Of a stretch of 49,888 nt of DNA, positions 17,483 to 24,593 are shown one piece after another. The notes beneath the pieces were generated by a model, which was given only the letters and a program-made list of their open reading frames with translations, was not told the origin of the DNA and searched no databases. Numbering within the stretch: position 1 is the first letter of the stretch; every line of letters begins with the position of its first letter. The translations under genes were made by a program, and so were the position numbers. Source of the stretch: Clostridia bacterium (lineage in GTDB: Bacteria; Bacillota; Clostridia; Oscillospirales; Acutalibacteraceae); assembly GCA_017381035.1 (NCBI GenBank), contig JAFOCW010000044.1, positions 1 to 49,888 on the forward strand, written 5' to 3'.

Positions 17483-19416
17483 TACAGAACACCTCCTATT
17501 GTAAGAACTGCACCGATTATAAAGCCTGCTGCCGCAATAGCGGTTGCAACGTTCATAAGACGGTCGGTACCGATAAGGTCGGAAAGATACCAGTTAGCGT
17601 GGTACATTGTACGCTCTTCGTCGAATGCGCCTACGTAGTGGCGCTCGTCGCCGGTATCGATACCCGACATATAAATTGTTGTTTGCTTGGTTTTCATAAA
17701 ACGTGTAACAACGAAGCCTGCCACAAGCACAAGAGCAAGAACAATAATCATAAGAATAAGAATGAAAAGGTTTTCATCCGAAAGCACGGGCTTAAAGTCC
17801 ACAGTGCCGTAAAGTGAATTTACAATTGGTGTAACAAGGCTGCCCGAAAGGAAGGGGAACACAAGACAAAGTGCTACCATCATAACGGTATGGCCGCCAA
17901 TTGAAATCCATTGGTCAAGGCTGGTGGTGTCTTTTCTTTTGATGGTTGGACGTGCATAAGCCAAAAGCTTACTAATCCATTTGGTCCAGTAGAAAAGGGT
18001 AGTAGCCGAACCGAAGGCAAGAAGAAGCACAAGAATAATGTTTCCTGCGTCTACAAATGCCTGAAGTGCGCTCCACTTAGAAATAAGCATTCCGAAAGGA
18101 GCAAGGTACATTCCTGCAATACCAATTGTCATAGCAATTGCAAGGAAGGGGTATCTTTTAATAAGACCGTGCATATCTTCAATGTTACGGCTTCCGGTTG
18201 CGTGCTCAACAGAACCAACTGTCTGGAAGAGCAGAGATTTAGAAACGCAGTGGAACATCATAAGGAATATCGCTGCCCAAATGGTTTCGTTAATACCAAC
18301 GCCGCAGCAGGCAACAATAAGGCCAAGGTTTGAAATTGTAGAGTAAGCAAGAACCTTTTTGCCGTCGGTGTGAATAATTGCACGAATGGAAGCAACAAAG
18401 AAGGTGAAACCACCAATAAGTGCAACCGTAAGACCAACAAGGTTACCGGTCATTGCGGGAGCTATACGTATAAGCAGATAGATACCTGCCTTAACCATTG
18501 TTGCAGAGTGAAGAAGTGCAGAAGACGGTGTGGGGGCCACCATTGCGCCCATAAGCCAGCGAGAGAAGGGAAGCTGAGCTGATTTTGTAAGAGCGGCAAG
18601 TGCAAGGCAAATAAGGGGAATTACTATTGTAGGGTCGGCCGAAGACACAAGGTCCTGAAGGTTGAACACGTGAAGCTTAAGTGCCGCATAACCTATAGCA
18701 GCCGCAAAACCAACACCGCCAAGCAGGTTCATCCACAAAGCGCGGAAGGAATTGTCAACAGCTTCTTTAGTTTTTGTGTAACCGATAAGAAGGAAAGATA
18801 CAACCGATGTAATTTCCCAGAAGAAGTACATCCAAATAAGGTTAGCGGAGAATACTATACCGAACATAGCGCCAAGGAATACAAAGAGCATTGAACAGAA
18901 GAAGGAGCGTCTGTCTTTAACCTCTGCGCCGTGGTGATGGTGATAGTCTTTAAGGTAACCAACCGCATAAACGCAAATAAGACCGCCTACAACCGCTATC
19001 ATAAGACAAAGAATAAGGGTCAGATTGTCGCAGAAAAGATAGTCGTTTACAGCGTGTGCATTGCCCGAAAGCTCAAGCCAGGCAACAAAACAGGTCTGAA
19101 CAATTGAAAGAAGTGCGGCGTAGTATTTTTTATACTTAAAGCTAAGATATGTAATTATACCCATTAGTATAAATTCAATAGCCAGCATACCGTAATTGAT
19201 AGAGCCAACGATGTCGAAACCGCCAAGCGTAAAGCCTGCCGGAACGAAGTTTTGTTCCTTGCCGAAATTAAGTACAGCAAAAACAATTGTTGCTGCAATA
19301 ATAACGGCGCTGCTTATGTACACGGAAATTTTGCGAACGGTATTATTCTTCACAAAAGCCTGACACACAGCGGCAAGGAAGGGGAAAAGGATTAAAAGTG
19401 CGATAAATAATTCCAT
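17482..19416 (-). CDS. Ech hydrogenase ion-pumping subunit A (NuoL/MrpA-like)
   Basis: 644 residues from the ATG at 19416, preferred over a TTG six bases upstream because GAAAGG then sits eight bases before it. About 14-16 membrane segments. The family core is seen in FFWEITSVVSFLLIGY, MVAPTPSSALLHSATMVKAG and HTDGKKVLAYSTISNLG, which hold the glutamate and lysine residues of the antiporter-like proton or sodium channel. It is the first gene of the operon. Length matches EchA rather than the longer NuoL with its lateral helix, although the C-terminus does extend after the core. Confidence 0.93.
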   Translation of the reverse strand: MELFIALLILFPFLAAVCQAFVKNNTVRKISVYISSAVIIAATIVFAVLNFGKEQNFVPAGFTLGGFDIVGSINYGMLAIEFILMGIITYLSFKYKKYYAALLSIVQTCFVAWLELSGNAHAVNDYLFCDNLTLILCLMIAVVGGLICVYAVGYLKDYHHHHGAEVKDRRSFFCSMLFVFLGAMFGIVFSANLIWMYFFWEITSVVSFLLIGYTKTKEAVDNSFRALWMNLLGGVGFAAAIGYAALKLHVFNLQDLVSSADPTIVIPLICLALAALTKSAQLPFSRWLMGAMVAPTPSSALLHSATMVKAGIYLLIRIAPAMTGNLVGLTVALIGGFTFFVASIRAIIHTDGKKVLAYSTISNLGLIVACCGVGINETIWAAIFLMMFHCVSKSLLFQTVGSVEHATGSRNIEDMHGLIKRYPFLAIAMTIGIAGMYLAPFGMLISKWSALQAFVDAGNIILVLLLAFGSATTLFYWTKWISKLLAYARPTIKRKDTTSLDQWISIGGHTVMMVALCLVFPFLSGSLVTPIVNSLYGTVDFKPVLSDENLFILILMIIVLALVLVAGFVVTRFMKTKQTTIYMSGIDTGDERHYVGAFDEERTMYHANWYLSDLIGTDRLMNVATAIAAAGFIIGAVLTIGGVL

Positions 19417-19439
19417 AACCAAAACCTTTCTTTAATGTA

Positions 19440-19551
19440 TTAATATGAAAAAACCATATTAACGCATTATAATAATATTTATATATATGATACGATTTTT
19501 GCCGAAAAAAGTCAACAGTATATTAACAAAATATTGACATTTTTTTAACAA
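19440..19551 (-). promoter_or_regulatory. ech operon promoter region with repeated half-sites and a leader palindrome
   Basis: Minus-strand -35 TTGACT (19510-19515), 17-base spacer and -10 TATCAT (19487-19492). Upstream are two direct copies of TTGTTAA (19523-19529 and 19545-19551) 22 bases apart, which is the half-site sequence of the NADH-sensing repressor Rex in Firmicutes. In the leader there is a perfect inverted repeat TTAATATG/CATATTAA (19440-19447, 19455-19462). The promoter is well supported. The Rex link is only a guess because a full palindromic Rex site is not seen. Confidence 0.65.
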
Positions 19552-19604
19552 GCGTTTTGTATGTTTTGACAAATACGCCTTGTTTTTCAAACATTTGTGC
19601 ATAT

Positions 19605-19633
19605 AAAAAGGAAGGGCGAACCCTTCCTTTTTT
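19605..19633. terminator. Terminator of the DUF5662-like gene
   Basis: 12-bp stem (19605-19616 with 19621-19632), loop CGAA, with A- and T-runs on both flanks. It overlaps the stop of the minus-strand gene. Confidence 0.85.
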
Positions 19634-20159
19634 AATAATCTTTCATATTTTTAATGTACTTAAAGGTTTCTTTTTCGCCCTTATCTCGAAGCATAATAAG
19701 CAGTTCTTCAAGCTTGTCCGCCGTTTCCTTGTGCATTTTATCTCCGGCCCTGCCCCTTTTAAAATAATCAATAGGGTGGGAATCGGTATATTTTTCGCCT
19801 TGGTATATTTTACTTGCGGCAACCCTGTCGCAAAACATTTCCTTAAAAAATACCGTTGGCATTTTAACCGGCTCGTACATCTTGGTTTCGGGGTTGACGT
19901 CGGTCCAGTATTCAAAGTGGTGGCGGTTTCTGCCCTTGTGGTGCATCCAGGCCTTAGAATACCCGAAAAGGTCCCGTTCCTTTTCGTTGGGACTTCTGGT
20001 TCCCTGGTAATACTTTATTCCCGGAATAAACTCTGTGGGCGAAAACTTAGAAAGGTCGTGAAGAAGACCTCTGTAGAATATTCCCGCCTTAATACAGTGT
20101 TTAAGCACCATGTGGCGATGTTTTAGTATAACCGATAAATGTTTTATGGGGTGTATCAT
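19632..20159 (-). CDS. DUF5662-family protein
   Basis: 175 residues, soluble, rich in His and aromatic residues. LKHRHMVLKHCIKAG, LLHDLSKFSPTEF and AWMHHKGRNRHHFEYW resemble DUF5662 proteins, whose spaced histidines and Asp look like an HD-type metal site. Function unknown. It starts three bases after the phosphomutase stop and is probably its operon partner. Assignment is from memory of the family pattern. Confidence 0.7.
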   Translation of the reverse strand: MIHPIKHLSVILKHRHMVLKHCIKAGIFYRGLLHDLSKFSPTEFIPGIKYYQGTRSPNEKERDLFGYSKAWMHHKGRNRHHFEYWTDVNPETKMYEPVKMPTVFFKEMFCDRVAASKIYQGEKYTDSHPIDYFKRGRAGDKMHKETADKLEELLIMLRDKGEKETFKYIKNMKDY

Positions 20160-20162
20160 AAT

Positions 20163-21827
20163 TTAAGCCTTTATGTCAAATACTTCACGAAGTTTTATAA
20201 GCTTGGCTTCGGCATCGGCCTTGTTTTCGCCCCTGACGCAGTAGTAAACCTTGCACTTGGGTTCTGTGCCCGAAGGTCTTACGGCAACAAAACTTCCGTC
20301 TTCAAAATTGAAGCGAAGCACGTTGGAAGGAACAAAGTTTTCGGGCGGATTTAAAAGGAAATCGTCCATAGAAGTAACCTTAATTCCTGCCACTTCTTTT
20401 ATAGGGTTGTTTCGCATATCTTGAAGCAAAGCGTTCATTTTATCGCTTCCGTCGGCCCCTCTGAAGAAGGTGGAAGACTGACTGTCAAGGTAGTAACCGA
20501 ACTTGTTTGCCAAATCGTCTAATACGTCAACAAGGGTTTTGCCCTGCTTTTTGTAGTAATCGGCCGCTTCGCAGAACATAAGTGAAGCCTGAACGGCATC
20601 TTTATCTCGGGCAAAATCACCAATAAGACAACCGTAGCTTTCTTCGTAACCGAAAACGTAATTTTTGTCGCCCTTGGCATTGTGCTCTTTAATTTTATCA
20701 CCTATGAATTTAAAACCGGTAAGAGTCTTTTCAACTTCCACGCCAAAACTTTCGGCAACACGGTCGCCAAGGGTAGAAGTAACAATTGTGTTTATCATAA
20801 CGGGATTTTCGGGCATACAGCCTTGTTCGCTCATACGTGTAAGTATATAGTTAAGCAAAACAGCACCCGATTGGTTACCCGTAATAAGCTTAAAGTCGTC
20901 GCCGCAGTTTATAACGGCACCAAGACGGTCGCAGTCGGGGTCGGTAGCAATGGCAATATCGGCGCCATGCTCTTTCATAAGCTCAATAGCGGCATCGTAT
21001 GCGGCAGGAACTTCGGGGTTGGGGCTTTTGGTTCCGCTGAAATCGGGGTCGGGGTCGCACTGTGAAAGTACGGGTAGCACCATATAGCCCGCTTCGTCTA
21101 ATACGTCGCGAACGGGAATGTTACCTGTTCCGTGCTGTGGGGTATAAACAACCTTTATGTTGCGGTCTGCGTCAAAATCGAACTGTAAAGATAAAACTTC
21201 TTCATAATAGGTTTCGTCAATTTCTTCGCCCACAATTTCAATAAGCTCTCCGGCTTCTTCTAAAGATAAGAATTTAACGTTAAGCTCGTCGGGAACGGCG
21301 TTTACAAAACCTGTTACTTCGTCGGCAAGGTGGGGAACAAGCTGACAACCCATTTCGTCGTAAAGCTTGTAGCCGTTATATTCGGGTGGGTTGTGTGAAG
21401 CGGTTATAACAACGCCGCCGAAGCAGCCAAGGTATCTTACCGAAAAGGAAAGCTCGGGTGTAGTTCTGAGGCTTTCAAAAAGGTAGGACTTAATGCCGTT
21501 TGCGGCAAGTACGCCTGCCGTAATTTCGGCAAACTCACGGCTCATTCTGCGGTTGTCGTGGGCAATAACAATTCCTTCTTCTTTAGCCTTTTTGCCCTTG
21601 GAAAGTATGTAATCGGCAAAGCCCTTTGAAGCCTTGGCAACAGTATAAATGTTCATTCTGTTGCTGCCGGCACCAATAACACCGCGAAGGCCTGCGGTGC
21701 CAAACTCTAAATCTTTATAAAATCTGTCTTTTATTTCGGCTTCGTTGCCGCTTATGGCTTTAAGCTCGTTTGCGGTAGCTTCGTCCGAATTTTCTAACCA
21801 GTAGTTATATTTTTCTAAAAAACTCAT
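20163..21827 (-). CDS. Phosphoglucomutase/phosphomannomutase
   Basis: 554 residues from the ATG at 21827, chosen because GAGGTG lies seven bases upstream and the protein then begins MSFLEKYNYWL; a start eight codons earlier lacks a site. It interconverts hexose 1- and 6-phosphates (alpha-D-phosphohexomutase superfamily). The four active-site loops are present: TASHNPPEYNG (phosphoserine), DPDCDRLG (metal), GYEESYG (sugar) and RPSGTEPKCK (phosphate). It supplies glucose 1-phosphate for polysaccharide and envelope synthesis. Confidence 0.95.
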   Translation of the reverse strand: MSFLEKYNYWLENSDEATANELKAISGNEAEIKDRFYKDLEFGTAGLRGVIGAGSNRMNIYTVAKASKGFADYILSKGKKAKEEGIVIAHDNRRMSREFAEITAGVLAANGIKSYLFESLRTTPELSFSVRYLGCFGGVVITASHNPPEYNGYKLYDEMGCQLVPHLADEVTGFVNAVPDELNVKFLSLEEAGELIEIVGEEIDETYYEEVLSLQFDFDADRNIKVVYTPQHGTGNIPVRDVLDEAGYMVLPVLSQCDPDPDFSGTKSPNPEVPAAYDAAIELMKEHGADIAIATDPDCDRLGAVINCGDDFKLITGNQSGAVLLNYILTRMSEQGCMPENPVMINTIVTSTLGDRVAESFGVEVEKTLTGFKFIGDKIKEHNAKGDKNYVFGYEESYGCLIGDFARDKDAVQASLMFCEAADYYKKQGKTLVDVLDDLANKFGYYLDSQSSTFFRGADGSDKMNALLQDMRNNPIKEVAGIKVTSMDDFLLNPPENFVPSNVLRFNFEDGSFVAVRPSGTEPKCKVYYCVRGENKADAEAKLIKLREVFDIKA

Positions 21828-21892
21828 TTTTTTCACCTCGAAAAATTTCAACTACACTATTATATCAAATAATAATAGAATTTACAACAAGT

Positions 21893-22138
21893 TTATATGC
21901 ATTTTTCTTCGACAAACCATCGGTTTTCTTCTAAAAACAAGTAGGTTTCAAGCATATTTATTCTGCAGGTATATCGAATTCCGGCACCGCCTGCCTTAAG
22001 CGATGCCGCAGGGCGCACGTCAAGCACCTTGTCAACAAAAAAAGAAGTGCCGTCATTCCATAAAATTTTAAGGGGAATAATGGCGCCGTCTTGTGTAAAT
22101 TTTGCCGTAACCTCAACGTATGTTTTTTTGTATTTCAT
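21893..22138 (-). CDS. dinB-linked small conserved protein
   Basis: 81 residues from the ATG at 22138, which shares its A with the dinB stop (TAATG). It begins MKYKKTYVEVTAKF and contains DVRPAASLKAGGAGIRYTC. I recall similar small proteins next to dinB in other Clostridia, but no function is known to me. It does not resemble YolD. The one-base overlap and shared SOS promoter suggest a role with DNA polymerase IV. It looks like a compact beta-rich protein without membrane segments. Confidence 0.75.
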   Translation of the reverse strand: MKYKKTYVEVTAKFTQDGAIIPLKILWNDGTSFFVDKVLDVRPAASLKAGGAGIRYTCRINMLETYLFLEENRWFVEEKCI

Positions 22139-23385
22139 TAAAGTCTGAACCACCCTTCAGGATGCACTTTGTGTTCTTCGTACGGGTCAAAATCGGTAAG
22201 ATTCATATCGGTCATCTGCGACGCTTTTTTAACGCAGTTGTTTCCAAAACGACAACGAAGTCGGTCAACTGTTTTTTCTAATCTTTCGTATTTTATATTC
22301 TCCTTAACTTCGCCAAAAAGGTCGAACTGTACCGTGCCGTTTTCGTCTTCCAGATTAAAGGCGCAAATACCAATGCTTCTTATTTTAAACGGCTTGTCGG
22401 TGTTGTTTTCAAAAAGCTCCATAGCGGCGTGAAGAAGCACCCTTTCCGATGCTGTTGCAAAGCTGAGGGAAAGCTGTCGGGTTATGGTTTTAAGCTCTGA
22501 ATTCCGCATCGAAATTCCAATACTTTTCGCCTTTAAACCACTGTCTCTAAGCCTTCTTGCGACCGTTTCCGATAGCACCGAAAATGTTAATTTCACGTCT
22601 TCAAAACACACCAAATCTCTTGGTGCGGTTACCGAGTTTCCAATGGATTTTATGCCCCTTTTATGCTCGCAGTTTTTAACCGGACTGTCTTCACTTCCAC
22701 TTGCAAAGGAATGCAGCATATAGCCGTTTATTCCAAGAAAAGAGCAAAGCTCTTCGGGGGTAGATTCCGCAATATCTCCAATGGAAAACAAGCCCCTTGC
22801 AAGCAGCTTCTTTTCGGTTGCGGGGCCAATGTAAAGCAGGTCCCGAACGGGCAGGGGGTATATAAGATTTTTGTAATTTTCTCTTGTAAAAACCGTAACG
22901 GCATCGGGTTTTTTATAGTCCGAGCCAAGCTTAGAAAAAACCTTGTTCCACGAAACGCCTATTGAAACGGTAATTCCAAGCTCGTCCTTTATGGTTTGCC
23001 TTATTTCTTCGGCTAAAAGTCGGCCTTCTTCAATATCTTTTACATTGTCGGTAACGTCAAGCCAACATTCGTCAAGACCAAAGGGCTCTACCATATCGGT
23101 ATAACGGCAGTAAATGCTTTTTGCCAAACCCGAAAACCTGACGTAAAGGGGGTAGTTAGGGGGAACTACCACAAGGTCGGGACAACGGTTTAGCGCCTGC
23201 CATAAAGGCATGGCCGTTTTAACACCCCTTGCAGATGCGAGCCCGTTGGCCGTAAGCACTATTCCGTGTCGCTTTTCAACACTACCGCCAACCGCTACGG
23301 GAAGGTGTCTTATTTCGGGTCTGTGCAGGCACTCGACCGATGCAAAAAACTTGTTGCAATCAACGTGCAAAATAACCCTGTCCAA
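22138..23385 (-). CDS. dinB: DNA polymerase IV (Y-family translesion polymerase)
   Basis: 415 residues from the TTG at 23385, chosen because AGGGGAG precedes it by eight bases and the protein then begins with the polymerase core: ILHVDCNKFFASVE (first catalytic Asp and the steric-gate aromatic). The remaining catalytic acids are in GLDECWLDVT. The little-finger domain follows after residue 240. The C-terminus has FDLFGE, a likely beta-clamp-binding element (QFDLF type), near residue 365. An upstream ATG at 23466 would lie over the -35 and LexA box. Error-prone bypass of DNA damage; SOS controlled. Confidence 0.94.
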   Translation of the reverse strand: MDRVILHVDCNKFFASVECLHRPEIRHLPVAVGGSVEKRHGIVLTANGLASARGVKTAMPLWQALNRCPDLVVVPPNYPLYVRFSGLAKSIYCRYTDMVEPFGLDECWLDVTDNVKDIEEGRLLAEEIRQTIKDELGITVSIGVSWNKVFSKLGSDYKKPDAVTVFTRENYKNLIYPLPVRDLLYIGPATEKKLLARGLFSIGDIAESTPEELCSFLGINGYMLHSFASGSEDSPVKNCEHKRGIKSIGNSVTAPRDLVCFEDVKLTFSVLSETVARRLRDSGLKAKSIGISMRNSELKTITRQLSLSFATASERVLLHAAMELFENNTDKPFKIRSIGICAFNLEDENGTVQFDLFGEVKENIKYERLEKTVDRLRCRFGNNCVKKASQMTDMNLTDFDPYEEHKVHPEGWFRL

Positions 23386-23419
23386 AGTTTCAACTCCCCT
23401 TGAAAAAATCACATAAAAA

Positions 23420-23466
23420 GAACAAATGTTCTTATAAATGATACTCCCAAAATCACAAAAAGTCAA
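23420..23466 (-). promoter_or_regulatory. dinB promoter with perfect LexA box
   Basis: Minus-strand -35 TTGACT (23461-23466), 17-base spacer, -10 TATCAT (23438-23443), then the perfect palindrome GAACAAATGTTC core (23420-23431), the Firmicutes LexA operator. Same geometry as at lexA. Confidence 0.88.
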
Positions 23467-23588
23467 TAGAAAAAAATTTTGGTGTGTTTTTTCATAAGCA
23501 GGTCGGTTTTGTTTTTTGAGTGCACATGCAAAAAGGAATATAGTTACAAAAACACGGAATATGGCCTCTTTTTTCTTGCAAACGTATA

Positions 23589-23597
23589 TGGTATAAT
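23589..23597 (+). promoter_or_regulatory. Extended -10 promoter of the first GH16 gene
   Basis: TGGTATAAT (TGn plus consensus TATAAT at 23592-23597) with no good -35. It lies about 75 bases before the ATG at 23672, in a 286-base gap that otherwise holds only the divergent dinB promoter. Confidence 0.65.
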
Positions 23598-23671
23598 ACT
23601 GTTAATTGAGTAAAAATATTATATTTAATACAATGCTCAACTGCAACACGTTGTGAAAGAGAGGCAAAATT

Positions 23672-24580
23672 ATGAGTTATAAACCATACGGCAAAAATCT
23701 AAGCCCCGATTATAAATTTGTTTGGGGAGATGAGTTCGACGGCGACACTCTAAACCCTGAAAAATGGACAATAGCCCCCAAAATGGGTGGCAACGAAAGG
23801 GTTAAGCTTTCATCCGACCCCGACACAATTTATGTTAAAGACGGTAAGCTTCATTTAGTTGCCCAAAAAACCGAAGACGGTAATTATAAAGTGCCTAAAT
23901 CGGTAATAACCCAAGATACAATGAATTATAAGTATGGCTATGCCGAAATAAAGGCAAAGGTTCCTTATATGGACGGTGTGTGGCCATCTTATTGGACACA
24001 GTCAACTGCCAACAGACACATGGCTTCGCTTCTTGAGCCTAAAGAAAAGGCTGTTATGGCAGAAGTCGATGTATTTGAAATTTTTGCAAACAACCGTGTT
24101 GCCGCAAACTACATAAAATGGGTGCTCGACAAGGATGAAAAAAATCCCGAAAAACCTCGTACCTGGTATTATGCCAATGCGTTTCGCACTCAGGCAAAAA
24201 TCTTCACCGAAGAAGAGTTTAAAACCATTAACGACGAATATCATATCTACGGTTACGAATGGACCGAAGATTTCGTAAAAATGTATTTCGACGGCGAAGT
24301 TTATGCCGAGTTCCAAATTAAAGAAAACTACACAAAAGGAAACGATGACGAATATTTCGAAGACACCGTTCCCATTTATAACGATAGAACGGGAAGCGAT
24401 ATGAGCTGCTTCCACGACCCGCAATATCTCATTTTCAACAACCATTTATTCGATGAAGGGGTATCAACAGCCAACACTTCCATCACCCAGTTCCCGAATT
24501 TTACTTCTGCGGTCTATTCAATAGAGTATTGCAGAGTGTTTATGAAGGACGGGATAGGTGATTTTGCAGTAAAAAAATAA
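23672..24580 (+). CDS. Single-domain GH16 glycoside hydrolase, no signal peptide (copy 1)
   Basis: 302 residues. It is entirely a family-16 beta-jelly-roll domain: FVWGDEFDGDTLNPEKW at residue 15, YGYAEIKAKVP, and the catalytic ExDxxE motif Glu131-Val-Asp133-Val-Phe-Glu136, the beta-bulge form typical of laminarinase-type endo-beta-1,3-glucanases. HDPQYLIFNNHLF and YCRVF mark the C-terminal strands. There is no signal peptide: it starts MSYKPYGKNL. The next gene begins 13 bases downstream, so both are cotranscribed. Exact glucan and cellular site cannot be told from sequence. Confidence 0.88.
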   Translation: MSYKPYGKNLSPDYKFVWGDEFDGDTLNPEKWTIAPKMGGNERVKLSSDPDTIYVKDGKLHLVAQKTEDGNYKVPKSVITQDTMNYKYGYAEIKAKVPYMDGVWPSYWTQSTANRHMASLLEPKEKAVMAEVDVFEIFANNRVAANYIKWVLDKDEKNPEKPRTWYYANAFRTQAKIFTEEEFKTINDEYHIYGYEWTEDFVKMYFDGEVYAEFQIKENYTKGNDDEYFEDTVPIYNDRTGSDMSCFHDPQYLIFNNHLFDEGVSTANTSITQFPNFTSAVYSIEYCRVFMKDGIGDFAVKK

Positions 24581-24593
24581 AAAGGAGAAGATT

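Noticed and set aside
14747..19416. Respiratory complex I (Nuo) operon
   Set aside because: The large subunit keeps the hydrogenase DPCxxC end, only six subunits are present, and hyp genes follow; an Ech-type group 4 complex fits better.
19557..20126. 189-codon plus-strand frame opposite the DUF5662-like gene
   Set aside because: The minus-strand frame has a proper start, operon spacing and family-like motifs; the plus frame has none.
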